Below are positions 26,596 through 35,523 of a DNA stretch of 40,307 bases, in pieces. A program made the translations under genes and the position numbers. Under the pieces are notes generated by a model. The model worked only from the letters and a program-made list of their open reading frames with translations, searched no databases and was not told the origin of the DNA. Source of the DNA: Vibrio lentus (GTDB taxonomy: Bacteria; Pseudomonadota; Gammaproteobacteria; Enterobacterales; Vibrionaceae); assembly GCF_002875945.1 (NCBI RefSeq), contig NZ_MCZK01000023.1, forward strand, positions 1 to 40,307, read 5' to 3'. Position 1 is the first letter of the stretch. The number at the start of each line of letters is the position of its first letter.

Positions 26596-26622
26596 AAAGT
26601 CGCCAAGAGTATTGGCGACTTT
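26596..26622 (-). promoter_or_regulatory. Intercistronic hairpin between pvuA and pvuB
   Basis: A perfect 10-bp stem AAAGTCGCCA/TGGCGACTTT with 7-nt loop. On the operon strand it lacks a T-run, so it probably protects the pvuA mRNA end or lowers pvuB expression rather than ending transcription fully. Confidence 0.6.
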
Positions 26623-26652
26623 TATTCGTTATTACTTTCAATAAATTACGTA

Positions 26653-28812
26653 TTAGAACTGATAATTCAGATCCAAAGTGTAAGAACGTCCTGGTGCTGG
26701 ATAACGACCAACGGGGCTGGTATCAATACCGCGGAAGTAATAGTCCTCATCAAACAAGTTGTTCACCGCAAAGTTCATGCGCAGCTTACTGTTTTCATCC
26801 TTGTACAAATCCGAACCTAGGTTAAAGTTCCAGACCATGTAGGCAGGCACTTTACCTGTCGCGCCCGTTGCATCTTCGGCACTTGTATTCGCATTGTCAG
26901 AGTAAGACTCACTGAAATAGTAACCAGACAAGGTGGTATCTAGCTTGCTAAACGCGTAGGTCGCATCCCAGCTAAATTGATGCTTGGACGTGTAAGGAAG
27001 TTGGTTACCCTTATTTGCGCCCTCTTCCTCTAACGTTGCATCTAAGTAGTTATAGCCAGCGCCCAAACTCAGAGCTTGCATCGCTTGAGGAGTATAACGA
27101 CCAGAGAGTTCAACACCTTGATGAAGGGTTTTACCAATATTGTCGAAAGTTTGAGTAGCACTTTGCCATTGCAGCTGATCTTCAAAGTCAATACGGTAAA
27201 GTGCAATGTTAAAGCTAGTTGAATCTTGATTGTAGCGAGCGCCCAACTCGTAGTTCCATGCTAGCTCACTGCCCTCTTCACCCTTGCCTCGAATATAAGC
27301 AATTTGTGGTGCACGCAAAGATTTCTGTGCATTGGTGTAACCAACCCATTGCTCCGTAAGATGGTATGCCACGGTTAAGCCCGGCAACCACTCAGTCACT
27401 TTGTTGTCGGTATTCTCCGCTTTACCCAAATCATTAAATGCCATGTCTATTGATTCGTAGCGAATACCAGGAGTCACCTTTAATACATCATTAAACAAGC
27501 CAATTTCATTGCTGATATAGCCTGCGAAAGCGTCGGTATCCAAATGCCAATCGCGCGGCGTTGTTGTTACTCCACTAGAAATTGATGTTTGAGTGAGCTT
27601 GTAATCGATATCTTCATTGACGTAGCGCGCACCCACAATGACATTTTGTGTCACGGTATTACCGTCAAAATACATCGCGATTTTAGGCTCAACGCCATAA
27701 ACAGAAAACTCACGTGGAGAAGTGCGAATATCGGTTGATGGTAATGCCGGATCCGCCCAGTGACCGCCCGCGCTATTAAAGCCCCATTGGAAGAAGCGCT
27801 CAGAGCGGTGACCAAATGTTAGTATCTCTAGCTCTGCACTATCGGCAATGTTCAGATCATGCAAATACTTTAGGCTCCAACGCGTCGATTTACCCTGGTA
27901 TTCATCATATGGACGCTTCGATTGGGTACGATCATTCTTGTAATCTTCTGGCGATAAAGCACCCGGCATTTGCGTGTCTGCATCATAACGCTGCACGAAA
28001 GCTTGTAACTCTTGAGTATCACTCAGTAACCACTGCAACTTCGCTTGGAAGTTTTTGACATCGGTATCTGAATGTTCACGGAAGCTTTCACCTTTTAGAA
28101 AATTACCTTCGACTTGAAGCGCTAGCGTATCGGTTAACCAGCCACCAGTGCGCAGGTAAAAATCATTCAGTGGCGTATCGCCATCTTCGAATACAGTAAA
28201 GCGATTACTGATTTCTGTTTGCCACTCGTGCGGAATAGGCTTAGTCACCAAGTTGATAACGCCACCCACGTTGTTTGGCCCGTACTGCACAGCAGTGCCA
28301 CCACGTACGATATCAATTCGGTCAAGCATCGACAGAGTTGCAGGGAAAATAGATTGTCCGGTATGACCATAAGGCGCAAGTGTCAGAGGCACACCGTCCA
28401 TTAGAAATTGAGCATGACCACTGCGGCTAGCTTTTAAGCCACGCACCGAGATGTTAGGCAGCACACCCGTGCCCGTTTCGTCTTGAACCTTAATGCCCGG
28501 AACACTTTGGAAGGCCGAATCAATCGAAAGTGCGCCAGTCTTTTTAATTTGTTCGTTAGTCAGAACGGTACGCGCTCCCGGATACTCTTTCACATCCTCT
28601 AGCTCCGAATTACCGATTAAGCTACCCGTCACGACAACCGTTTCCATGGTCGTTGTTTGAGGATCAGACGCAGCAAATGCGCCCATGGAAGTCACTGAAG
28701 CGATGGCGACCGCAAGTGTACTTAAACGCAGCTGTGCTTTGTTTTGTATTGGCTCTTGCAGTTGCTTATGTAGCTGCAATTGAGGTTTACCATCCAAATT
28801 CTGGTAAGACAT
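26653..28812 (-). CDS. pvuA: TonB-dependent ferric vibrioferrin receptor PvuA (PvuA2)
   Basis: A 719-aa outer-membrane receptor. Long N-region and signal core ending GAFA around residue 48, TonB box METVVVTGS near 56-64, plug domain (VPGIKVQDE, NISVRGL, GVPLTLAPYG, IDIVRGG, NNVGGVINLVTK) and a 22-strand barrel ending in aromatic YQF, the usual outer-membrane signal. It resembles the FecA group. In V. parahaemolyticus PvuA is the main vibrioferrin receptor and psuA-pvuA occur in this order. GGAG precedes the ATG. Confidence 0.9.
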   Translation of the reverse strand: MSYQNLDGKPQLQLHKQLQEPIQNKAQLRLSTLAVAIASVTSMGAFAASDPQTTTMETVVVTGSLIGNSELEDVKEYPGARTVLTNEQIKKTGALSIDSAFQSVPGIKVQDETGTGVLPNISVRGLKASRSGHAQFLMDGVPLTLAPYGHTGQSIFPATLSMLDRIDIVRGGTAVQYGPNNVGGVINLVTKPIPHEWQTEISNRFTVFEDGDTPLNDFYLRTGGWLTDTLALQVEGNFLKGESFREHSDTDVKNFQAKLQWLLSDTQELQAFVQRYDADTQMPGALSPEDYKNDRTQSKRPYDEYQGKSTRWSLKYLHDLNIADSAELEILTFGHRSERFFQWGFNSAGGHWADPALPSTDIRTSPREFSVYGVEPKIAMYFDGNTVTQNVIVGARYVNEDIDYKLTQTSISSGVTTTPRDWHLDTDAFAGYISNEIGLFNDVLKVTPGIRYESIDMAFNDLGKAENTDNKVTEWLPGLTVAYHLTEQWVGYTNAQKSLRAPQIAYIRGKGEEGSELAWNYELGARYNQDSTSFNIALYRIDFEDQLQWQSATQTFDNIGKTLHQGVELSGRYTPQAMQALSLGAGYNYLDATLEEEGANKGNQLPYTSKHQFSWDATYAFSKLDTTLSGYYFSESYSDNANTSAEDATGATGKVPAYMVWNFNLGSDLYKDENSKLRMNFAVNNLFDEDYYFRGIDTSPVGRYPAPGRSYTLDLNYQF

Positions 28813-29019
28813 GAAAATCTCCTAAATAGACAGGTTAGGGTCAAAGGCTGTATTTCCCGGTGATGCCTGCACTTTGACCCTATGGGCTAAACGGCCTCAA
28901 AATGAGGCCAACTGTTCACTCATTCGTAGCGAACAAATCAATCGTTTTTGGAGTTGAAATAGCTCTTAGAAATGAACTAACTCCTAGAACTGAACTAGCT
29001 CTTAGAACATAATTAGCTT
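28813..29019 (-). other. psuA-pvuA intercistronic region with two hairpins
   Basis: A long-loop 10-bp inverted repeat AGGGTCAAAG/CTTTGACCCT (28837-28846 with 28872-28881) lies just before the pvuA ribosome site, and a GGCCTC/GAGGCC hairpin at 28893-28909 lies upstream of it. No T-runs follow. They may tune pvuA expression relative to psuA. Confidence 0.5.
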
Positions 29020-29032
29020 TTAAAACTGATAA
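28961..29032. repeat. Four degenerate 18-bp tandem repeats covering the psuA stop codon
   Basis: Units at 28961, 28979, 28997 and 29015 share AGCTCTTAGAA-like sequence with an 18-bp period. The last unit encodes the final codons and stop of psuA, so the end of the gene appears to have been copied downstream. Confidence 0.8.
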
Positions 29033-31056
29033 CCGTAGCTGAGCATGAATTCAGCAGGAGCACCGTAGCCAATCTGGTTTGTGCCAGACGTGCCGTTGGT
29101 TGCTCCCAGAATGTATTCCTCGTTCAACACGTTGTAAGCGTTCGCTTGGACTTTGTGACGACCCGTGGTGTACGCTGCCATCAAATCAACTGTGGTGTAA
29201 TCGCCTAGTGCAACGGCTTCGTCATTACCTGCATAACGGTCGCCAACGTATTTCACACCACCACCTAAACGCCAGTTGTTGTCTAGCTGGTAAGTACTCC
29301 AAAGTGAGAACAGGTGGTCAGACACATCGTTTGGCTTTTTACCTGTCTCTTTGTCTTCCGCATCGAGATAGCTATATCCAACCGAAATGTCCCATTGCTC
29401 TGTTATCTGACCGCGAGCTTCCAGTTCAATACCTTGGTGACGCGCTTCAATCTTGTTGACCACGTCTCCGTCTGTATTGGTTTCTGGCTGCTCTTGATCG
29501 ATTTGGAAGATCGCTGCATTCAGCATCAAAGCGTTATCTAATAGGTAAGCTTTTGCGCCAATTTCCTTTAGATCGGTGTGGAAGAATTCAGCTAATTTAG
29601 GGTTGATGTAGATACCTGAGTAAGGCAGTTGCCATGAACGAGCTAAGCTTGCGTACACGGACATATCGTTGTTGATTCGGTAGACCAACCCACCGCGGTA
29701 GCTCACTTTGTTATCGTCGAGGTTCTCTTTTGCTGAGCCCGCTTTTTGCTGCTCAAGCTCCATCGAGTCGTAACGCACATTGCCGATCACTGAAAGATCA
29801 CCAAAGGTGTAAACGTCTTGAATGTAGACGCCAGTGGTCGTTGTCGTATTATCACGGAAAGGTTTGAAACCCGGATCAGGTGTTGGACCTGCAACAGGAT
29901 TATAGATATCTTTCGAAGGTAAGGTTTTGTCGCTTGCGAGAGTGAGATCGATATTGATCTGGTTGTAATCGGCACCAATCATCATTTGGTTAGAATCGGT
30001 TTCCCAAACCAACTCAGACTGTAGTGTTGTCGTGGTACGAGGATCATAGCCGAAGTTGTTCACGGTTTGAGATACTTGATCTCCTGTTACCGTGCCTTGA
30101 CGCGTGCCTTTTTGTTCAAGCTCGATATGGTTATACGCTGCGCGGTTTGTCCATGCCCATTCGCTGTTCAAACGCCACTCATAGTCAACGCCCACACGAA
30201 TGCTGTCTGACTCTTGATAATCGTTGGTGCCACCGTAGAAAGTACTCTCGGAGACATCAACAGGTTTGCCATTCTTGGACGGAACACCACGATATGGCAC
30301 CAGTTCTTGGTGAGAATATTCAACATCGAGATCGATAATGTGTCCATCAGAAGGCATCACTCGAATTGTTGGGGCAATAAAGAAATCATTGGAATCAACA
30401 TGATCGACGTAAGAGTCCGCTTGTCGATGTTCCACGTTGATACGGCCATTAACCTTATCTGAAAACGCCATCGAGCTGTCAACTTGGCCCACAAACTGAC
30501 TGTTGCTGCCTACACTGCCATTTACGTTGGTGAAGTTGTCACCGTTAGCGCGTTTCGTTACCAAGTTGATGATACCGCCCGCAGAACCTCGGCCATAAAG
30601 TGCACCGGCTGGGCCTTTTACCACTTCAACACGCTCAATATTGGCTAGGCTGCGATACGACTGCAACGTTCCATCGTCACGCATCCCATCGCGATACATG
30701 TCATTTAGCGAATCAAAGCCACGAATCACGAATTGGTCTCGGCTACCTTCACCGAGGGTATTGTTCACCCCTGCGACACCATCAAGTGCATCCACTAAAC
30801 GCACAGCACCACGGTCTTCCATTTCTGTCTTTGTAACCACAGATACCGCTTGCGGTACATCTAACCACTCAACATCCGTTTTGGTTCCTGACTGAGGCAT
30901 GTGCTCTGCGTAACCTTCGTATTGATGGCCAATAATTTGCACCGTTTCATCTACAGTGACTTGTTCTTCCGCCACTGCAGTTGACACACTAGCCACCGCC
31001 GTCAAGGCTCCGCCAATTGCCAAAGCAAGAGGGGACAAGGTCAATCTCATGTTCAT
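29020..31056 (-). CDS. psuA: TonB-dependent siderophore receptor PsuA (PvuA1)
   Basis: A 678-aa outer-membrane receptor of the FhuE/FpvA-like group. Signal peptide ending AVA near residue 29, TonB box DETVQIIGH, plug domain with VPQAVSVVTKTEMEDRGA, QFVIRGFDS and VEVVKGPAGALYGRGSAGG, and a barrel ending YGYQF. In V. parahaemolyticus psuA (renamed pvuA1) heads the psuA-pvuABCDE operon and is a second vibrioferrin receptor. It is transcribed away from pvsA across a 240-bp region with a Fur-box-like site. Confidence 0.9.
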   Translation of the reverse strand: MNMRLTLSPLALAIGGALTAVASVSTAVAEEQVTVDETVQIIGHQYEGYAEHMPQSGTKTDVEWLDVPQAVSVVTKTEMEDRGAVRLVDALDGVAGVNNTLGEGSRDQFVIRGFDSLNDMYRDGMRDDGTLQSYRSLANIERVEVVKGPAGALYGRGSAGGIINLVTKRANGDNFTNVNGSVGSNSQFVGQVDSSMAFSDKVNGRINVEHRQADSYVDHVDSNDFFIAPTIRVMPSDGHIIDLDVEYSHQELVPYRGVPSKNGKPVDVSESTFYGGTNDYQESDSIRVGVDYEWRLNSEWAWTNRAAYNHIELEQKGTRQGTVTGDQVSQTVNNFGYDPRTTTTLQSELVWETDSNQMMIGADYNQINIDLTLASDKTLPSKDIYNPVAGPTPDPGFKPFRDNTTTTTGVYIQDVYTFGDLSVIGNVRYDSMELEQQKAGSAKENLDDNKVSYRGGLVYRINNDMSVYASLARSWQLPYSGIYINPKLAEFFHTDLKEIGAKAYLLDNALMLNAAIFQIDQEQPETNTDGDVVNKIEARHQGIELEARGQITEQWDISVGYSYLDAEDKETGKKPNDVSDHLFSLWSTYQLDNNWRLGGGVKYVGDRYAGNDEAVALGDYTTVDLMAAYTTGRHKVQANAYNVLNEEYILGATNGTSGTNQIGYGAPAEFMLSYGYQF

Positions 31057-31096
31057 TTTCTAATTCCGTTTTAGTTTATAAAATTACATTATTGCG

Positions 31097-31123
31097 AATA
31101 AGAACAAATATCATTTATATTTG
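31097..31123. promoter_or_regulatory. Fur-box-like site in the psuA-pvsA divergent promoter
   Basis: On the minus strand 31115-31097 reads AATGATATTTGTTCTTATT, agreeing with the Vibrio Fur consensus AATGAnAATnATTnTCATT at all but three defined positions. A perfect 7-5-7 inverted repeat CAAATAT/ATATTTG overlaps it at 31105-31123. It lies 41 bases upstream of the psuA start, a position suited to repression by iron-loaded Fur. Confidence 0.6.
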
Positions 31124-31211
31124 CAATATATATTTTTTGATCTATATTTGCCTAGCAATATGCAACACAGCTAATGACAGAACGGTCAATAAAAACAATA
31201 AGATAGCAAAA

Positions 31212-31239
31212 GTCTCTTTCCTAAAAGACAGAAAGAGAC
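31212..31239 (+). promoter_or_regulatory. Hairpin in the pvsA leader
   Basis: Perfect 9-bp stem GTCTCTTTC/GAAAGAGAC with a 10-nt loop, 57 bases before the pvsA start codon. There is no following T-run, so it is not a terminator. It may be a post-transcriptional control element or an operator. Confidence 0.5.
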
Positions 31240-31296
31240 CACTTGAAAGCGAGTTGTGAGCAGGCGACAACAACGTTTTAAAATTAGGAAAGCCCC

Positions 31297-32508
31297 ATGA
31301 AATCTACGATTATTATCGTAAGTCATGTCGTGAATGACGCAGTCACTCACGGCTTCGTACCTACCGCAAAGGCGATGGGTCTTCACGTCATTTTGATCAC
31401 AGATCACAAGCTCAATCACCTAAGACTGAGCAGTGATGATGACCGATTTAGCCCTGACGCAATTCTTGAATGTGATGTGTTTAACCCCCTTGAGCTTATC
31501 GAGACCATCACAGAGCAAGACCTAAAACCCACCGCTGTTTTTAGCAACAGTGATCACTTGCAAACCTCCACTGCAATATGTGCTCAATTTTTTGGTGTAC
31601 CAGCGAAAGACTGGACAGTGGCGCTAAAAGCAAAGAACAAACACTTAACGCGCCAGGTTCTCACCGAAAAGTCACTGCCTAATACACAAAGCAAATTACT
31701 GGATCCGGGCACCTCTCCTGAATCTGACTTCACTTTTCCGGTGGTAGCCAAACCTAAGGAAGGCGTAGCAAGCTTGGACGTTCAACGTTGCAATTCTAAA
31801 ACTGAGCTTGATAGCTATTGCGAACGCTTTTGGCAAAAACACCCCACGAGCCCTATCTTGGTCGAAGCTTTTTTACAGGGCCCGCTTATCACAGTTGAAA
31901 CCTTGGGGGACGGGGAGAGTTTGACGGCACTTGGTGGGTTTGATGTGGAACTCTCTGAACCACCTTACTTTATTGAAACCGCAGCACGTTGGAATGGCAC
32001 TAACAGCGTCCAATACAGAGACGAGTGTGTAAGGCAACTACAGGAATTTGGGGTAGGTTTTGGTGTTTGTCATAGTGAATTCATCATCACCGAGTCCGGA
32101 CCAGTATTAGTCGAAATCAACTATCGAAGTATTGGTGATGGCCGAGAATTTTTACTCAATAACCTCAGTGGAGGAAAGTGGTTCAGCACTATTCTAAACC
32201 TCCACCTCGGTAACAAAATCGATCCCACACTTCAAATGAATGGCAATGCGAATGTTCACTATGTGGTTGCAGACCAGAACGGCATCATTGAAGGTTCATC
32301 AACATCGTTCATTCACCAAGATGGCGATATTGTCACGCAGCAACAAGTACTTAAACAAGCAGGTGATACTTTCCAGCAAAGCTTCTCAAACAAAGATTAC
32401 TTAGCAAGGATTTCAATCGTATCTCCCTCCGGCGAACCTTTAGAACCAGCGCTTCAACGAGCGATCTCTCGATTTAACCTCACATCTGTCAACGAGGTAA
32501 CAGCATGA
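31297..32508 (+). CDS. pvsA: Vibrioferrin biosynthesis ATP-grasp ligase
   Basis: A 403-aa cytoplasmic ATP-grasp enzyme: pre-ATP-grasp domain at about 1-110, ATP-binding lysine in VVAKPKEG near 149-156, VETLGDGE in the central domain and the metal-binding VLVEINYRSIGDG near the C-terminus. In the vibrioferrin pathway PvsA is the ligase thought to attach L-alanine to the citrate-ethanolamine intermediate. AGGAAAG precedes the ATG. It is the first gene of pvsABCDE; its stop overlaps the pvsB start as ATGA. Confidence 0.9.
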   Translation: MKSTIIIVSHVVNDAVTHGFVPTAKAMGLHVILITDHKLNHLRLSSDDDRFSPDAILECDVFNPLELIETITEQDLKPTAVFSNSDHLQTSTAICAQFFGVPAKDWTVALKAKNKHLTRQVLTEKSLPNTQSKLLDPGTSPESDFTFPVVAKPKEGVASLDVQRCNSKTELDSYCERFWQKHPTSPILVEAFLQGPLITVETLGDGESLTALGGFDVELSEPPYFIETAARWNGTNSVQYRDECVRQLQEFGVGFGVCHSEFIITESGPVLVEINYRSIGDGREFLLNNLSGGKWFSTILNLHLGNKIDPTLQMNGNANVHYVVADQNGIIEGSSTSFIHQDGDIVTQQQVLKQAGDTFQQSFSNKDYLARISIVSPSGEPLEPALQRAISRFNLTSVNEVTA

Positions 32509-34314
32509 ACGACAACGCTTTATATCTAACTCAACGCCTTGTAGACACCTGCCTTCGTGAAGACCTCTTTGGATTAGTATCTCAAAGCCAATTTAATACT
32601 GAGCTCCCTGCGACACTCAGTCTATCGCCTTACCCTAGTGAGCAAGTGTGGGCTATTTTTGTGCATGCGGATTGCACTCTCTATTTGCCAGTCACGCCAA
32701 GTTATTACATGCAACGCTGGGGTTACGGCTCTTCAAATGGGAGGGGGGGCAATGGCTGGCTAATCGAAAAAAATGGTCAGGTTGAACTTCAGCAGCACTA
32801 TAGCGATTGGATTAAATTGCTGAAAGCGTGTGCTCACGACAGCTCGCATTCGTTATTGGATGGTTACTTGCAAGAACTTGAATGTGCAGAAAAGCACAAA
32901 GTACTTTGTGATTCAGCGTTCAATCAACACTCTGAATCGTTAATGCAGCCGATTTCTCAGCTAGAACATTGGAGCCAAAAACTCCTACGCGCCGCAAATC
33001 GCATCATACCTTGACCATCCTTACTACCCAACCGCTCGCGCTAAATTCGGTTTGAACGATGAAGACCTCGCACAATACGCACCAGAATTCGCACAAAGCT
33101 TTGCTCTACGCTGGCTCGCGATTGATAAATCACTGGTTACCTTAACCAGTTCACAGCCGCAATGCTGGCCAACCATGGAACAAGTCGGCCTACCCGCTGA
33201 CTTTGCTCAGAGCCATGAGTTATTCCCGGCGCATCCATTAACACTAAGAAGTCTTGATGGACTTCCTGACGGTGTCATTGAAGCTCCTTCGCCATACCTT
33301 GATGTTACCCCTACCTTATCGGTACGTACTGTAGTCGTGAATCAAACACCCCACATTCACATCAAAGTACCGCTGATCATGCGCTCATTAGGCACCAAAA
33401 ACATTCGCCTCATCAAGCCTTCAACGCTGTATGATGGACACTGGTTTGAACGCTTACTAACGCACTTAGAACAGAGTGATTCAGACCTACAAGGCACGCT
33501 TTTTCATTGCAATGAGAAACACGGCGGCCACGTTGGAGATGACAAAACGTTCGCCTATATCGTGCGTGAATATCCGCTAAGCCATTCGCTAGACAAAGCA
33601 CTTGTGCCTGTTGCCGCCCTTGCCAGCCCGATGCCTGATGGACGCTTATTCTTAGAGCATCTTGCAGATCAGTATTACGAGCAGGACACCTTAGCTTGGT
33701 TCAAAGATTACGTTGACCTGTTATCTAAAGTGCACCTCACTTTATGGATTCGCTACGGTATCGCTTTGGAATCAAACCAACAGAACGCCATTATTGCCTT
33801 CGATGAACAAGGAAAAATGACCTTGGCCATGAAAGACAATGATGCCGCACGGATTTGGCCTGAACGTTTTGAAGCATTTGAACAACACTCCCTAATCAAA
33901 TGCGACCAACTGTTAGATCAACGTATTAAGGTCGATGATGAACTGGCTCTCGGGCAGATGTTTACCACCATCACGTTGCAACTAGACATTGCTGCGATTG
34001 TCGAAGCAATGGCGAAACGAGGTGTTGCTACATCGGCTGAGCTCTACAAAACAGTTGCAGCTAGCCTTTCACAGCAACTTGACCAACTATCCAGACAAGG
34101 TCACGACATTACATTGGCCAAAGAGATGCTGCTCGATTCACCAAACCTCTATGCAAAGTACTTATTGAGCTCAGGCAGTTTGTTATCAAAAGAAGCGTCG
34201 GGCGCGAGCGATATCAACAAGTTCTATGGGTTATCCGCACCAAACTTCTTACTGCTGACCAGTGAAGAAGCACAGCATGCTTACCTCGAATCCGTCAAAC
34301 AGAGCATAAGCTAA
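32505..34314 (+). pseudogene. pvsB: Vibrioferrin synthetase PvsB (IucA/IucC family), interrupted by a +1 frameshift
   Basis: The first frame starts at ATG 32505 and ends at TGA 33012-33014 after 169 codons. The rest of the protein continues in the next frame to 34314, beginning with a sensible overlap that reads IASYLDHPYYPTARAKFG, the family's conserved His-Pro...Arg-x-Lys motif. Together they give about 600 residues, normal for an NRPS-independent siderophore synthetase. The shift must lie between 32965 and 33011; removing one base near CGCGCC at 32988-32993 restores a continuous frame. PvsB would attach the 2-oxoglutarate unit. Truncated at 169 residues it would lack its active site. Later family motifs are intact. 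Sequencing error is a real alternative. Confidence 0.88.
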
Positions 34315-34320
34315 TTCACT

Positions 34321-35523
34321 ATGACCAAACTCATATACTGCGTGCTGCTGTGCCACTTTATAGCGGCATTTGCAGCCTTAGGGATGCCTTTGTTTCTACC
34401 TATGGTATTACCCACACTTGGCGCACATATTGACTCTGATTGGGCAGGAGTATTATTTATTCTACCCACCTTTTGTACTGCTTTGGCTGCGCGTTTTTGG
34501 GGACAATTTGCCGATAGATATGGCAGACGTCGCTCTCTATTACGTGCCCAACTAGGGCTTGCAACCGGTTTTGCGCTGTGTGGTTTGGCAGATAACCTAA
34601 CCATGTTTGTGTTTGGTCTTATCGTTCAAGGAACCTTTGGCGGCACCATGGCTGCCTCAAATAGCTATTTATCTAGCCAGATTAAAGATGCAAAAACCCT
34701 CGGAAACTCACTCAATAAGACTCAGCTTTCTGCCCGCTTGGCGTTGATCATCGCGCCAATTGGGCTCGGCTGGGGTCTATCAGATACAAATCCATTGAAT
34801 GCATACCTATGGTTATCCGTTTTACCTTTGTTGGCAATGGCGATCACTTTAACGCTGCCAACGGATAAGGCAGAGAAATCAGATACTTTAGATGACATAG
34901 AAAGCCAAACAGTGAATAAAACAAAGCACACCAAACCGTCATTGCGTTCCCTTTATTGGGTGTTCAGTGCGCAATTTTGCTTTGCTTTCGCCATGGTCGT
35001 CACGTTTCCCTATTTCTCACCTTTCGTGCAGCAATACGGCGTGACAAATCAAGCTTGGATAGGTTTTTTGTATGCCCTTCCACACGGTGTCTACTTGCTC
35101 TTCGCAGGGAAGGTTCATCTTTTCTCTGAAAAGGTCAACCGCCACCCGCTCAATACGCTGTGGCTAGGTTTTGGTTTACTTTCGCTCAGTACGCTATTGC
35201 ATCTGATGCCTTATCAGGCGGTGTTGATACTTGCTCGTATTCTGTTTGGCTTTGGCATGGTCTGTTGCTATCAAGGGCTACACCAAGCTTTAGCAAGCCA
35301 AATCGACCGACAACAAAGTGGCAAAATATTCTCACGCTTTGATGCTATGTCTAAATGGGGTGGCGTTGTAGCCGGGTTAAGCGCGTCTTTTATCTCAAAC
35401 TTGGGTTGGCTTGAGGTTCCTTTCTTACTTTCTACTTTGGTCAGCGCGAGTACTGCTATAGCGATGATCATACTTTCAAAATTTGGACGTCTACATGTTA
35501 AACAGTCAATCATCACTCACTGA
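34321..35523 (+). CDS. pvsC: Vibrioferrin exporter, major facilitator superfamily
   Basis: A 400-aa inner-membrane protein with 12 predicted helices. MFS motif A GQFADRYGRRRSL lies between helices 2 and 3 near residue 60, and a charged loop near residues 180-205 separates the two halves. In V. parahaemolyticus PvsC exports vibrioferrin to the periplasm. It starts 6 bases after pvsB and its end overlaps pvsD by 29 bases. Starts with ATG at 34321. Confidence 0.9.
   Translation: MTKLIYCVLLCHFIAAFAALGMPLFLPMVLPTLGAHIDSDWAGVLFILPTFCTALAARFWGQFADRYGRRRSLLRAQLGLATGFALCGLADNLTMFVFGLIVQGTFGGTMAASNSYLSSQIKDAKTLGNSLNKTQLSARLALIIAPIGLGWGLSDTNPLNAYLWLSVLPLLAMAITLTLPTDKAEKSDTLDDIESQTVNKTKHTKPSLRSLYWVFSAQFCFAFAMVVTFPYFSPFVQQYGVTNQAWIGFLYALPHGVYLLFAGKVHLFSEKVNRHPLNTLWLGFGLLSLSTLLHLMPYQAVLILARILFGFGMVCCYQGLHQALASQIDRQQSGKIFSRFDAMSKWGGVVAGLSASFISNLGWLEVPFLLSTLVSASTAIAMIILSKFGRLHVKQSIITH

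Noticed and set aside
32741..32750. The run of seven Gs in pvsB as the frameshift site
   Set aside because: The same frame is sensible on both sides of this run. The frame change must lie after 32965, where the downstream frame has its last upstream stop.
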